A stretch of 64,000 nt of DNA from Leptonema illini DSM 21528 (GTDB lineage Bacteria > Spirochaetota > Leptospiria > Leptospirales > Leptonemataceae), in NCBI RefSeq assembly GCF_000243335.1, contig NZ_JH597773.1, positions 3,466,156 through 3,530,155 of the forward strand, read 5' to 3'. The position numbers and the translations under genes were made by a program. Each line of letters begins with the position of its first letter. Within the stretch, counting starts at the first letter, position 1. Shown here piece by piece: positions 9,579 through 19,700 of the stretch. The notes under the pieces are model-generated. The model made no database searches. It saw nothing but the letters and a program-made list of their open reading frames with translations, and was not told the DNA's origin.

Positions 9579-10133
9579 ATGAAAATAAAGATCCTGCTCC
9601 TTGGTTGGCTTGTGTTCATGCCACTTGCTTGCGCTTCTAAGGCTGATGAGCCACAGGAAGACTATAATTTTTTGAATCTTCTTGGAGTCGATGCCGTCGA
9701 CAGCTTCTTCTGGAACGGCAAGGCCGTTCAAAGCCAGTGTGCGAACCTGACCGACGTCGGCGTTTGTGCACTTCTGCCGACTGCCGACGCAGCGTATGTC
9801 GATGACAACCTTAGCATCCTGTTCTCCAATCCTGTCTTACTCGAAGGACAGTTAACGGTAGTTGTCGCGCATCCCGATAACCTTACTCCCACACCGTTTG
9901 TGTTTACGATTCAGGGTAACATAACGCCGGGTTACGAAACAGGAGGCGGCATCAGTCGCATTATGAATCTAACGGCAACGCCGACTCTCGTTACTTCGAA
10001 CGGCGTTCAGGCCAGCCTTGACGGATTCCGGGCAGACGTTCTTGAAGATGGGCTGCGCGGAACCATCACACTCTCCTATCCCGGCACGTCGACCACGTCG
10101 GTCGTTTATAGCTTCAACATGAAGTCGCTCTGA
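9579..10133 (+). CDS. Putative lipoprotein upstream of an outer membrane beta-barrel gene
   Basis: A 184-residue exported protein. The N-terminus MKIKILLLGWLVFMPLAC is a signal peptide ending in a loose lipobox (PLAC, Cys18), acceptable for spirochaetes. The mature part is rich in beta-prone Val, Thr and Gly residues, with no recognised domain. No Shine-Dalgarno sequence precedes the ATG, and a -10-like element lies three bases upstream. It ends 13 bases before the outer membrane protein gene, so the two are probably one operon and may act together at the outer membrane. Function unknown. Confidence 0.65.
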   Translation: MKIKILLLGWLVFMPLACASKADEPQEDYNFLNLLGVDAVDSFFWNGKAVQSQCANLTDVGVCALLPTADAAYVDDNLSILFSNPVLLEGQLTVVVAHPDNLTPTPFVFTIQGNITPGYETGGGISRIMNLTATPTLVTSNGVQASLDGFRADVLEDGLRGTITLSYPGTSTTSVVYSFNMKSL

Positions 10134-10146
10134 TTCGAGGAATAAC

Positions 10147-11550
10147 ATGCTCAAAAAATACATTATAGCGCTGTGCCTCGGCACGCTTTTCGTACACACA
10201 GGACTACATGCGCAGGATAAAGATCCTGCTCCACCGAAGCCCGATCCTGAAGGCTTGAAATTTACGGGGCTGCCGCTTATCAGCTTCAGTAGCGACGACG
10301 GTGTCGGCTATGGCGTGCGCGTCTACGGCACATATTATGAGAAAAACTATGAGCCCTTTAAGTTTCAGACCTACGGACAGTACTATCGTACGACAAAGGG
10401 TTATGAATATCATGAAGCCTCACTTGATGCCCTGAAATTCCTTGGCTCACCTTATCGCGTTCGCATCAACGCCGGTCTCGAACGCTATCTGAACGCACAA
10501 TACTATGGATTCTCGAATTTTCAGGACATCCAGCGGCAGAACCGCATCAAAAACGGAGAGATGCCGATCAACGAAAACGTCACCGGCGTTCCCGATCTCT
10601 ATCATGTATCAGATGACATCACGCTGAACACGAATTTCATCAACAACCCGGGCGCTCCGCTGTCTGAACAGCTCAATCCGTCGAAAAAGCAGCTGAAAGA
10701 CAGTCAGGATAAGTTCTTCAACTATGACAGTATCAAGCCTTTCCTTACGGCTACGACCGAAGACTGGTTCGGCAAAACCAATTTCAAATGGCTTGTAGGA
10801 TTTCGTGCGCAGCGCTATCGCATCCAGTCTTATGCCGGCGATAAAGAGTCGGGTAACGCCTGGGTGAATAACAAAACGCTGATCGACCTCGAAAAACCGA
10901 CGGGCTATGACGCAACGGAAGGTCGTCGCTTCGTGAACAGCATTCGTCTTGCGCTGGCTTATGATTCACGCCCTCGATTGAGAGAGCTGAATCCGAACGG
11001 CGGTACCTTTACCGACCTGCACTATGAAGGCGTCGGCAAAGGCACGGGCAGCCACTACACCTTTCACAAGTACACGCTTTCATGGCGCCAGTACTACGAT
11101 ATTGCACCGTCGTTCTTCAACAAGTTCGATAAAGAGCTGGTTTTTGCCTACCGACTGCTTGGACAGTACACGATCGGCGATGCTCCGTTTTTTGAGATGG
11201 GTCGTATCTATACGATGCGAGAAAGCGCTCTCGGTCTCGGCGGCAACGGCGGTATTCGCGGATATCCGGCGAACCAGTTCGTCGACCGCATGATGACCGT
11301 GTTCAACACCGAGCTGCGTCTTACGTCGTTCAAAGTCAGCGCTCTGGGCGGCATCGACTTCGTCATCCTCGGTTATTATGACGTCGGTCGCGTCGCTCAC
11401 TCATGGGAGGACTGGCAGGCGAAAGATATGCACCGAGCCGGCGGTGGCGGTCTCAGGCTTGTCTGGCAGAAGAACACGATCATCAACATCAGTTCTGGAC
11501 GTTCGAAGTACGAATCGAATACGAACTTCTCGTTCAACCACATGTTCTGA
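10147..11550 (+). CDS. Omp85-superfamily (bacterial surface antigen type) outer membrane protein
   Basis: A 467-residue outer membrane beta-barrel. A signal peptide ends near HAQDKDP (about residue 25). The N-terminal mature segment FTGLPLISFSSDDGVGYG resembles the short domain seen before the barrel in leptospiral relatives. Many amphipathic Tyr-rich strands follow, with the conserved Omp85 lid-loop signature GGIRGYPANQF (about 371-381), and the chain ends in Phe as barrel substrates do. No POTRA domains are present, so this is not BamA or TamA. Its role may be in assembly, secretion or surface exposure. A strong terminator follows at 11561. Confidence 0.8.
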   Translation: MLKKYIIALCLGTLFVHTGLHAQDKDPAPPKPDPEGLKFTGLPLISFSSDDGVGYGVRVYGTYYEKNYEPFKFQTYGQYYRTTKGYEYHEASLDALKFLGSPYRVRINAGLERYLNAQYYGFSNFQDIQRQNRIKNGEMPINENVTGVPDLYHVSDDITLNTNFINNPGAPLSEQLNPSKKQLKDSQDKFFNYDSIKPFLTATTEDWFGKTNFKWLVGFRAQRYRIQSYAGDKESGNAWVNNKTLIDLEKPTGYDATEGRRFVNSIRLALAYDSRPRLRELNPNGGTFTDLHYEGVGKGTGSHYTFHKYTLSWRQYYDIAPSFFNKFDKELVFAYRLLGQYTIGDAPFFEMGRIYTMRESALGLGGNGGIRGYPANQFVDRMMTVFNTELRLTSFKVSALGGIDFVILGYYDVGRVAHSWEDWQAKDMHRAGGGGLRLVWQKNTIINISSGRSKYESNTNFSFNHMF

Positions 11551-11560
11551 TATCCATGCA

Positions 11561-11586
11561 GGCCCTCCGGAAACGGAGGGCCTTTT
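11561..11586 (+). terminator. Rho-independent terminator after the outer membrane protein gene
   Basis: A perfect nine-base-pair stem GGCCCTCCG/CGGAGGGCC with a GAAA loop is followed by TTTT. It lies 11 bases after the stop codon of the beta-barrel gene. Confidence 0.9.
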
Positions 11587-11695
11587 GCTGACAGCAATTC
11601 CCCTCCCAGTAATCCTTTCACGGCGTGCGCGCCAGATCCCTCGCTCTGCTTGACTGGAAAAGCGAACATGCTAAGAGGGGGGGCGTCTGAAATAT

Positions 11696-12193
11696 ATGAT
11701 ACGGAATCCCTTTACTTTTCTCGCCGCTCTTTTCGTTCTTCTCTCTTGTTCAGAACCTGTAAGAGAATCGGCCCCGCCTGCTTCGAATCAGTCGCCCTCT
11801 CTTGAAAGGGCGATCGAGGTCGTCCAGAAGGAATCGGGCGTTTATCTTTACCGGTACGCCGAGACGATCGAGCCCATTGATCCGCGCAAAGACTATACCG
11901 AGAAATACCGGATCTTCAGACAGTCGACCATTGAAGACCTGCGCAATCTCGTCGCAAGCAACAGAGAGTATGAGCCTGAATTCAAGGCTCGCTGCCTGCC
12001 CGTATGGGATGCCGGATTGGAGTTTCGAGACGAAGGGCAGAGCGTGATGTTTCTTTTTTCGTTTCGCTGCAACACGATTCGATACGTGGAAGGAAACCTG
12101 TTTAAAGACTTCACACCGCAACGAACGGCATTCTATAAAATTTTTCAGTATGAGATAAACGATGAAAGCGCCGTACTTATCGAAAAGCGTTAG
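11696..12193 (+). CDS. Small lipoprotein of unknown function
   Basis: A 165-residue lipoprotein. The signal peptide MIRNPFTFLAALFVLLSC ends in a good lipobox (LLSC, Cys18), followed by a Ser/Pro/Ala-rich linker to about residue 35. The mature domain is mixed alpha/beta with Cys at two positions (KARCLP and FRCNT) that could pair. A G7 run lies 12-18 bases before the ATG and may serve as, or overlap, the ribosome-binding site. The following CsgG-like gene is close, so joint transcription is likely. No family recognised. Confidence 0.7.
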   Translation: MIRNPFTFLAALFVLLSCSEPVRESAPPASNQSPSLERAIEVVQKESGVYLYRYAETIEPIDPRKDYTEKYRIFRQSTIEDLRNLVASNREYEPEFKARCLPVWDAGLEFRDEGQSVMFLFSFRCNTIRYVEGNLFKDFTPQRTAFYKIFQYEINDESAVLIEKR

Positions 12194-12211
12194 TTATGTA
12201 CGAGGCTCGGT

Positions 12212-12252
12212 CAGACGCCGTATGCCCGAGCTCTTCTCGCATACGGCGTCTG
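12212..12252. repeat. Perfect 14-bp inverted repeat overlapping the CsgG-like gene start
   Basis: CAGACGCCGTATGC (12212-12225) and its exact complement (12239-12252) are separated by 13 bases. The ATG at 12222 falls inside the left arm, so an RNA hairpin would bury the start codon. No T run follows, so it does not look like a simple terminator. Confidence 0.85.
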
Positions 12253-13166
12253 GACTCACTCTAATTTTCGCCGCCCTGTTTCTTATGCCCGGCTTCCTGT
12301 TTGCGGCGCCGATCGGCATCATGCCCTTTCAGAGCGGATCGCAGACGGATCAGTCCGTCCCTTCGGCTCTGATAACGGCGCTCAAGCAGGCGGGCCGATT
12401 TGAGATCGTCGAACAGAGCAAGCTCGACGCCGTGCTTGACGAATTGAAGCGCGGCCAGAGCGGCCTTGTCGACTCTGAGACCGCAGCTCAGATCGGCCAG
12501 CTTGTCGGCGCTCAGTATCTGATCGTCGGCGAAACAAACCGAACAGAGGCGGGCCTTGAGGCGGCATACAGGGTCGTGCATGTCGAGACGAGCCTGATCG
12601 TCGCCGCAGACAGGGCTTCGGGCAAGAGCGATGACGTCTTACAGAGGTTGCAGGTTTCGCTTCTGCGGCAGCTCGATCTCTATCTTGGCCTTGATAACCC
12701 CGACAGTCCTTACACGGTGCTATTGAAACTTCCTGAGGGTCCTCTGAAGGTCGGCGATACGTTAACCATAAAATTCAAGGTCATCTCGCACAGGCCATCG
12801 GCGCCAAAGCGCGTCTATATTCAGCTTTATTCGATCAACGCGAAAGGCGTGATGACGCTTATTTATCCGAATCGGTTCTCGGGCTTTTCGCCCATCGAGG
12901 TCGATCGCGAATATGAGTTTCCCTCTGAAAAAGACGACTTTGAATGGGAGCTTGTACCACCGACGGGCATGGAGTCGATCCAGGCCGTCGTCACCACCGA
13001 ACCGAGCGATCTATTTCAAACGTTTACAAAGGCCCGCTCTACGTTTCCCGAAACCGGTCGCAACGGCCATGATCCGGCGACGTACCGCGGCATCCAGGTG
13101 CAGCTGAATCGCGATAAAAGAAAGGACTGGAAAGCGCAGCGCGTTACCTATGAATTGCAGCAGTGA
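12222..13166 (+). CDS. Exported CsgG-like protein with C-terminal DUF4384 domain
   Basis: About 314 residues from the ATG at 12222. An N-terminal signal peptide ends near LFAAP. The first domain (API-GIMPF, then RFEIVEQSKLDAVLDELK and LVGAQYLIVGETN) is the CsgG/curli-assembly type fold found in periplasmic or outer-membrane lipoproteins. The second half (LKVGDTLTIKFKV...VYIQLYSINAKGVMTLIYPN) matches DUF4384, often found in surface or secretion-related proteins. No lipobox is seen. An in-frame ATG at 12162 overlaps the previous gene; I prefer 12222 because it gives a normal signal peptide. It overlaps the next gene by four bases. Confidence 0.78.
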   Translation: MPELFSHTASGLTLIFAALFLMPGFLFAAPIGIMPFQSGSQTDQSVPSALITALKQAGRFEIVEQSKLDAVLDELKRGQSGLVDSETAAQIGQLVGAQYLIVGETNRTEAGLEAAYRVVHVETSLIVAADRASGKSDDVLQRLQVSLLRQLDLYLGLDNPDSPYTVLLKLPEGPLKVGDTLTIKFKVISHRPSAPKRVYIQLYSINAKGVMTLIYPNRFSGFSPIEVDREYEFPSEKDDFEWELVPPTGMESIQAVVTTEPSDLFQTFTKARSTFPETGRNGHDPATYRGIQVQLNRDKRKDWKAQRVTYELQQ

Positions 13167-13972
13167 GCCTCACTGACGAAAAGGCAAATACGCTGCACGT
13201 CGCAGCGTTACAGTTCGAGGTCCGTACGGGCGATATCGAGGCGAATCTGCATGAGATCGCCCGGTTGACGGCTGAGTCTGATCCGGCCCTGCACAACGAA
13301 AGGCTCGATCTACTTTTGCTTCCTGAGATGGCGTTAACAGGATTCGACTACGTACGCCTGCCGCAGCTCGCCGACGATGCCGCAGCAGCTACGGACCGCC
13401 TGATCGATATCGTGCGCGAGATCGCTTCTTATGTTGCGCTGAGCATTCCGTTTCGTCATGCAGACGGCATCAGCAACCGCCTGATCGTTCTTTCGACTGA
13501 GTCAGGAGCGTTGACAGCCTTCTACGACAAGATCCACTGCATCGGCCACGGAGGCTTTCGCGAAACGGACTTCATCAAACCCGGTAGCGAAATCAAAACG
13601 GTTCAGCTGAAGGGCTGGCGCATCGGTCTGTCTATCTGCTACGATCTACGATTTGCCGAGCTTTACAGGTTACAACGCCCCGACCTCATTCTACTACCGG
13701 CACAGTGGCCGTCGACGAGGCATGAACATCTTCTCTTGCTGGCCCGTGCCCGAGCCATAGAGAATCAGGCCTGCCTTCTTCTGTGCAACATGACGGGAAA
13801 AGCGGGCAGACTGGATTTCTCGGGCAACAGTCAGATTATTGATGCAAAAGGATCGATTCTTGCCGATGCAGGAAGCACACCCGCCCTTATTCGGGCTAAA
13901 CTCGACCGAAAAGCGTTAACCGATTGGAGAAAAGACTTCCCCGTTCTGGAGGACACGAAGCTGCTCGAATAA
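13163..13972 (+). CDS. Nitrilase/omega-amidase-like carbon-nitrogen hydrolase
   Basis: A 269-residue nitrilase-superfamily enzyme with the full triad: E55 (LLLPEMALTG), K123 (AFYDKIHC) and C159 (GLSICYDLRF). The last motif and overall length are typical of the Nit2/omega-amidase branch, which deaminates alpha-ketoglutaramate-like amides, but specificity is inference. The GTG start at 13163 overlaps the preceding TGA (GTGA), indicating translational coupling to the CsgG-like gene. It converges with the methyltransferase gene 13 bases on. Confidence 0.82.
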   Translation: MSLTDEKANTLHVAALQFEVRTGDIEANLHEIARLTAESDPALHNERLDLLLLPEMALTGFDYVRLPQLADDAAAATDRLIDIVREIASYVALSIPFRHADGISNRLIVLSTESGALTAFYDKIHCIGHGGFRETDFIKPGSEIKTVQLKGWRIGLSICYDLRFAELYRLQRPDLILLPAQWPSTRHEHLLLLARARAIENQACLLLCNMTGKAGRLDFSGNSQIIDAKGSILADAGSTPALIRAKLDRKALTDWRKDFPVLEDTKLLE

Positions 13973-13985
13973 GAACCAGCCCGGG

Positions 13986-14906
13986 CTATCTCTTTCTGAA
14001 ATGCAGCGCCATCATATCGCCCTGCCCGGTCATCTTCACAAGCGGATCGGCCAGGCGCTTTGCTGCCCTGTAAGGCCATGAGGCTCCCGGTCTGGTCGTT
14101 AACCCCGAACCATAAGTAATCTGCTTGATTGCGGTGAATCCGTATTCGCCAAAGAGCTGCACAAGCCCTCGCCGCGAGAAAAAGAACAGATGCTCGGGAA
14201 CGTTCATATAACGCCATGACGGTCCTGTTAACCAGGAGAGAAGTCCGCGGCGGCATGTGGAAAGGATCAGGCTGCCGCCCGGTCGCACGGCGTCGGCCAG
14301 CCGCCGCAAGAGCAGCCGCGGATCTGCAAAATGCTCGAGGGAGGCCCAGAGCGTTACGAGATCATAGCTTGCAGCGACCTCTCCGGCCAGAAAATCCGCC
14401 TGCACGACATCCAGACCCTGGCTGCGTGCATGAGCGGCCATCGGTGCAGAGATCTCCACTCCGCTTGCAGACCACCCGCGCCTCTGCATGAAGTCGACAA
14501 AATAGCCGGCCGCACAGCCCACATCAAGCGATCGTCCCCCTGCCCGTAAGAGAGATGATTCTACCTCGAAAAAACCGAGATCCTTGAGGTTCATGGCAAA
14601 GACACGCTCGATCTGCATGCGCACCGCTTCGGACCGATAGTCTGAGTAGCCGCGATCCGTGCGCTGTTCAAAATACGATCCTTGATAGCACTGCGCCAGC
14701 TGTTCGGCCGTCGGTCTCGGCAGGGTCTGCATGGTCTGACACGAACGGCAAATTACGATGTTGAAAATCGTTCCGTTTTCGGATTTCTTCTGAAAGCAGT
14801 GGCGAAAATCCTGACCGTAGCAGACGCCACACTGCTCAGATGTGGCGTTGCGAATGGACGCCTCCGGAGAAGCCTCGATGGCTATGGATCGCAAAGACTT
14901 TTTCAA
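13986..14906 (-). CDS. Zinc-ribbon class I SAM methyltransferase
   Basis: A 306-residue methyltransferase. The N-terminal four-Cys ribbon (CGVC near residue 26 and CRSC near residue 54) precedes a SAM-binding LDVGCAAGYF motif (about residue 127) and a Methyltransf_11-like core (LWASLEHFADP). Similar proteins methylate sugars, small molecules or cell-surface precursors; none can be named here. The 5' end overlaps the start region of the divergent ferredoxin-like gene by up to 29 bases, so the exact starts of both are uncertain. Confidence 0.8.
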   Translation of the reverse strand: MKKSLRSIAIEASPEASIRNATSEQCGVCYGQDFRHCFQKKSENGTIFNIVICRSCQTMQTLPRPTAEQLAQCYQGSYFEQRTDRGYSDYRSEAVRMQIERVFAMNLKDLGFFEVESSLLRAGGRSLDVGCAAGYFVDFMQRRGWSASGVEISAPMAAHARSQGLDVVQADFLAGEVAASYDLVTLWASLEHFADPRLLLRRLADAVRPGGSLILSTCRRGLLSWLTGPSWRYMNVPEHLFFFSRRGLVQLFGEYGFTAIKQITYGSGLTTRPGASWPYRAAKRLADPLVKMTGQGDMMALHFRKR

Positions 14907-15726
14907 AACAGGCCTCTCTGAAACGGCGAAGTCGCTTTATAACACAAAGATCGGCGGAATCGTCGATCGGCAGCTGCAATCTTTCGCCAACCTGCTGGCT
15001 CCTTTTGCCGAGCCGGCTGACGCCCCTGCTGAAAAATCTTCTTCGGAATCTGGCAAAGCGATCGAGGGTGCCAGTACGTCCGCTGGGGCATCGGGGACAG
15101 CGGATGCACCGGCTCAGGCGCCTGCCATCGCGAACGAGGCCGCTCCGACTGCCCCGGCGCCGCCCAGAAAAAAGCGCGGCTTTGTCCGTCCGCCGGGTTC
15201 GGTACGCGATCCGGAGCGATTCAAGCAGATCTGCACCGAATGCGGAGACTGCATCATCGCCTGCCCTTACGGCGCTATCCTTCGAGCGCCAGGCGTCTAC
15301 GGACCGGTAATGAATCCGAACCTCGTTGCCTGTGCCCTCTGTGAGGATTATCCGTGCATTGAGGCCTGTGATGAAAGGGCGCTGCTGCCCATCCCCGAAG
15401 GCTTCCTGCCAAAATTCGGTCATGCGATGCTTGATCCGCAGCTCTGCCGCAACGTGCACACAGAATCAGGCAGGGCGAAGAAGAAGGCTACAAAAAAGAC
15501 ATCCGGCAAATCGGCAGCCCTGTCAAAAACGTCGGCTGCATCAAAGACGAAGACCTCTTCACAGAAGAAGACCTGCACCGCCTGTGTGGACGCCTGCCCG
15601 ATTCCCGACGCCGTGGCCTTGCTCAAAGGCCCTGTGAAGATCCCCGCCTTTGCTCATCATTGCACGGGCTGCGGCCTCTGCGTGCAGGATTGTCCCGAGT
15701 CGGCCATCCGCATCGAATATGCGTGA
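14878..15726 (+). CDS. NapG/MauM-like multi-cluster ferredoxin
   Basis: About 282 residues from the ATG at 14878, which has a GGAG ten bases upstream; ATG 14884 and 14842 are alternatives. After an Ala/Pro-rich linker come three Cys-rich regions: CTECGDCIIACPYGA, then CALCEDYPCIEAC, and a C-terminal CTACVDACP plus CTGCGLCVQDCPE. This suits four 4Fe-4S clusters in the NapG/MauM type. A Lys/Ser/Thr-rich low-complexity insertion (about 204-235) splits the third cluster region, which is unusual. Probably an electron carrier; its redox partner is not encoded nearby. Confidence 0.78.
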   Translation: MAMDRKDFFKTGLSETAKSLYNTKIGGIVDRQLQSFANLLAPFAEPADAPAEKSSSESGKAIEGASTSAGASGTADAPAQAPAIANEAAPTAPAPPRKKRGFVRPPGSVRDPERFKQICTECGDCIIACPYGAILRAPGVYGPVMNPNLVACALCEDYPCIEACDERALLPIPEGFLPKFGHAMLDPQLCRNVHTESGRAKKKATKKTSGKSAALSKTSAASKTKTSSQKKTCTACVDACPIPDAVALLKGPVKIPAFAHHCTGCGLCVQDCPESAIRIEYA

Positions 15727-15924
15727 GGCATCCGGTTGAAGAGCTGCGAGTCAGGGGCAAAGGCAGAATGGAATTGACAGAAAAATCAATTTTGTGTTCT
15801 TGCAAGTAAGCGATCCGCGCATACAGGATGCGGAAAGGCTGCCTCTCAATCAAAATTGACAATTCAAGCAGGCCGGCGTTCTCTAAGCATGTTTGCATCG
15901 ATGCAATAATACCGGGCAACAGAT
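15727..15924. other. Short intergenic region with dispersed inverted repeat
   Basis: No gene is seen. Two copies of the nine-base word TCAATTTTG occur in opposite orientation (15786-15794 and 15851-15859), and TTGACA occurs twice next to them. These may be promoter or operator elements for the acyltransferase gene, but nothing decides it. Confidence 0.3.
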
Positions 15925-16764
15925 ATGACAAAAACAATCACCTCTCTTCAAAAAGAACTGACCATCCACCAGCGTCGCAAGGCCGGACTCTTTCGTTCTA
16001 TGTTTCTCTGGGTCGGCATGGTTCTTGCCACTCTCTTTTACGGAACGATCGTCGTTCCATCCATTATCAGGAAAAAGCCCGACGGTGTTCACAGATGGGC
16101 GATCCAGTGGGGACGCGTTCTGGCACGCTTTTCGGGCACGCGCATCCATGTGCGGCATACGGAACGTATGCATCAGGCCGGGCCCGTCATTCTGCTCAGC
16201 AACCATCAGAGCCTGTTCGATATTCCCGTACTTTATGCCTTTCTTGACATCCCCTTTCGCTGGATGGCAAAATCGGTACTTTTTAAGATTCCCGTCATCG
16301 GACCGGCCATGGCAGCCGCCGACTACATTCCCGTCGAACGGGGTGATTCAAAGAAGGCGCTGAAAAGTATGTTCGACGCCGCCGAGCAGATTCATAGCGG
16401 CAAATCCGTCATTATCTTTCCTGAGGGGACGCGCGGCGGTATCGATGGCAAGATGCTACCTTTTAAGAAAGGGGCGTTTATTCTCGCGAAGAAGGCAGCC
16501 GTTACCATTCAGCCCGTCGTGCTCTGGGGAAATCAATACGTGCTGCCCCGCGAAGACCAGTATTTTGTTCAGCGTTTTTATTCCGGCGACGTCTTCGTCG
16601 AAATCCTTGATCCTATTCCGCCCGAACGCTACGCCGATCTGAAGGCCGACCAGCTTTCAGATTTGCTGCGTCAGGTCATGGAAGAAGGATTAGAACGTCT
16701 GAAGAAATGGGAGTTTGAAGAGCTTTCTGGAAAAGAAGATAAGACGGCTGAAGTGCGCGACTGA
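15925..16764 (+). CDS. plsC: 1-acyl-sn-glycerol-3-phosphate acyltransferase (PlsC family)
   Basis: A 279-residue membrane-associated acyltransferase. Hydrophobic N-terminal segment (about 20-45) precedes the catalytic NHQSLFD (an HX4D motif, about 92-98) and the substrate-binding FPEGTRG motif (about 165-171), both intact. Members transfer the second acyl chain to lysophosphatidate in phospholipid synthesis. Its length is longer than minimal PlsC proteins, with about 40 extra charged residues at the C-terminus. Other HX4D acyltransferases are possible. Confidence 0.85.
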   Translation: MTKTITSLQKELTIHQRRKAGLFRSMFLWVGMVLATLFYGTIVVPSIIRKKPDGVHRWAIQWGRVLARFSGTRIHVRHTERMHQAGPVILLSNHQSLFDIPVLYAFLDIPFRWMAKSVLFKIPVIGPAMAAADYIPVERGDSKKALKSMFDAAEQIHSGKSVIIFPEGTRGGIDGKMLPFKKGAFILAKKAAVTIQPVVLWGNQYVLPREDQYFVQRFYSGDVFVEILDPIPPERYADLKADQLSDLLRQVMEEGLERLKKWEFEELSGKEDKTAEVRD

Positions 16765-16770
16765 TATGCC

Positions 16771-19700
16771 TCAGACGGCGGCGTTGAAGCCGCCTCTCAG
16801 CTGAGCCTCAAACTGCTCTCGATTCAGAGGACTTGAGAATAGATAGCCCTGAAGGTAACGTACGCCCATATTGCGTAGCAGGTTAACCGTTTCAAGATCC
16901 TCAACGCCCTCGGCGACGATCTCAAGATGCAGGGCCCGTGCCATACTCACGATGGCCTCTGCGATCCGCTGACCTTCGTGAGTGTGAATGCGGCGCACGA
17001 AAAGCTTATCGATCTTCAATTCGTCGACGGGGATCTCGTAGAGCTGGCCGAGCGTCGAATAACCCGTTCCGAAATCGTCGATGGCGATCTTGAAACCAAG
17101 CTTCTTGAGTTCGTGCAAACGCTCCGAGGCGTTCTTGATGTCGAGCATGGCAAGCGTCTCTGTAATCTCAAGGCAGATCTGCTTCGGATCGGCGCCCGTC
17201 TTTTCAAGCAAGGCGTGAAACGAATCGATCAGACGGTCGGAATACAGAACCCTTCGCGAAAGGTTAACGCTGAGGCGCAGATCGAATCCGACAGAGGCAA
17301 GATGCTTCTGGAATTCCACCGCTCCCGTCACGATGACTTCAGAAAGCTCTTCGATAATTCCAAGATCCTCGGCGACGGGAATAAAAACGTCGGGACCGAC
17401 TTTAGGAAGCCCTTCGACGTCGGGGATTCTTGCCAGAGCCTCCATGCCGACGACGCGATTCGTCTGAGTATCAAAGATCGGTTGCAGATACGGCTCGATA
17501 AGACCGTTGTTGATCGCATGTGACAATCGGTTACGGATGCTCATACGATCGGCCGTGCCCGAGTTACGGGCCACGTCCTGAGCGAGCAGGAATTGAAAAC
17601 GACCGTTACGTTTGCCGAACTGCAAGGCTCGATCAGCCTGGCCGAAAAGCCCGTCGATCGTCTGAGCATCATCGGGATAAAGCGATACGCCGACGGTGCA
17701 CGTCACATGCAGGCTCTGCTCTTCGATGGTTAACGGCTCGCGCACCCCCTCGCGGATGTCGTTCAGAAGACGACGTATCGAGGTCAGATCGTCGATGTTT
17801 TCAAGGATGAAGACGAATTGATCGCCTCCCCAGCGATACAGCGTTCGCTCGATCTCGCGAAAGCTGCGCAGTTTCTCGGCAAAAAGAGCGATCGCCAGAT
17901 CGCCAAGACGATGCCCGAGAAGATCGTTCACGTCATAGAAACGGTCAAGATCCATAAAACCGACGGCCAGACGTTTCCCGGTTCGGTCGGCCCTGAGAAT
18001 CGCGCGAAAAAGATCTTCTTCAAGACGGTTGCGATTCGGCAGCGAAGTCAGCATGTCGGTGTTCGACATGAAATAGGTCTGCTTTTCAACGATGTATTCG
18101 AAGGTTACGTCTTTAATCAGGCCGCGGATGCGCGAATGGCTGTTACGATCGCGCACGATCACAAACTCCGCTTCGTACCAGTCCATGCCCGTCTGATTGG
18201 AAACGTTCGGAAATCGTATCGTTTTCGTTTTTCTCGTTTCCAGAAGCTCTTCAAGAGTGATCTGCACGTACCACTGGAAATCTTCTGAGGCGACTTCGGG
18301 AAAGAAGATGCCATGCAGATTGCGGCCTACGGTGGCGCCGAATTTCGGTATGGGATTGTTGATGAAGCGAACGCGCAGATCTTCATCGAGTTCGACGACG
18401 ACGACCTGCAACATCGAAAGCGTCTGTAAATATTTTCGGTGTTCTTCAATCGCCTGATAAGAGGCGGTCAGATCCCGTATAATACCGACGACGAGCAGGT
18501 GCTCGTTTTTATTTAGAAGCGTGAAGGCGATCTCGATCGGCGTATAATGCCCGCGATCGTTGGCGATCGTGATCCGGAACTTAAGAGGATGACGTTCCAG
18601 ACTTCTTTTGCGTTTCAGGTATTCAAATATTTTGCGGAACCTGGAGCGATCGGACTCAAGAATCAGGTCGAAATGCGTTCCCTGAAGAATGACGTCTCTA
18701 CTGTGACCTACAAGCCGCGTGAATGACTGATTGCAATCGAGGATACGCCCCGTTTTCCAGTCTGAAAGAAAAATGGCATCGCTTGCGTTATCAAAAATGG
18801 AACGGTACTTTTCTTCGGATTGCTTTAAAGCGATTTCCGTGAGCATCTTCTCTGTGTTATCGCGAATGTTGAGTTGAATACGCCCGTCTGAAAGGATAAC
18901 GCCGCTCAGATCGCAGTACACCCTTGTCATGTCTTTGCGCGTGAGAACGACGTTGGAATGATTGAGCACTCCGTAGCTTTTCTGAAAGAAGCTGCGAAAG
19001 AACGGACGGTGTTCGGCGCCAATCAAGTCGAAAAAATCGCGCAGTTCGCTTTTTGAATACTGTGTGAGGTCGACGGCTCTGTTATTGGCAAGCAGGATGT
19101 GACCGCGAGAATCGAGTACGAACATCGGATCAGCCGACTGTTCGATAATCAGTCGGCTGTCCCGCTCCTGATGTTCGGCCCTTATACGGGATTGCTGCGC
19201 CGTGTACTCAGAAACGAGGCGCACGCCGCAGATGTTCAAAACGAAGGTTATGCCTGCCGTATCATAGATTGGTTTACGCGACACGACGTAAAGACCGAGG
19301 TCCTTTTCGCCCGCCTTCAGGTGCACGCCGATGAATGCCTGAAACTGATTGAGCTGAATAAAATGGTTCTCGGGCTCCTGTATATGCAGATCCTTCTCGA
19401 CGATGAGAATACCCTGACTGCGAAGCCGCTCTGCCATCGAGTTCTTCAGCTCGTAGTAATTGATCTGTAGATCTTCGCCGTCAAGCGTGCCGGCCAGCAT
19501 GAGAACGATGTCTTCGCCCTTCGCGTCTTTGCCGTATTCGATGAAGGCGGCGCCGTCGAGATCATAGTTCTGCGTGAGCGCAGCCATCATCTTTCCGTAA
19601 AGCTCGCGACCGCTCAGAGGAAATGTATCGAGAACGAGTTGAAAGAGACTCTTTTCGCGCACCGACAGTCTGGAAAGATCCTGAAAGGCGATGATCATAT

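Noticed and set aside
15727-15924. Fatty-acid-regulator operator (FabR/FadR type) before plsC
   Set aside because: The short inverted repeats do not match any of these consensus sites closely.
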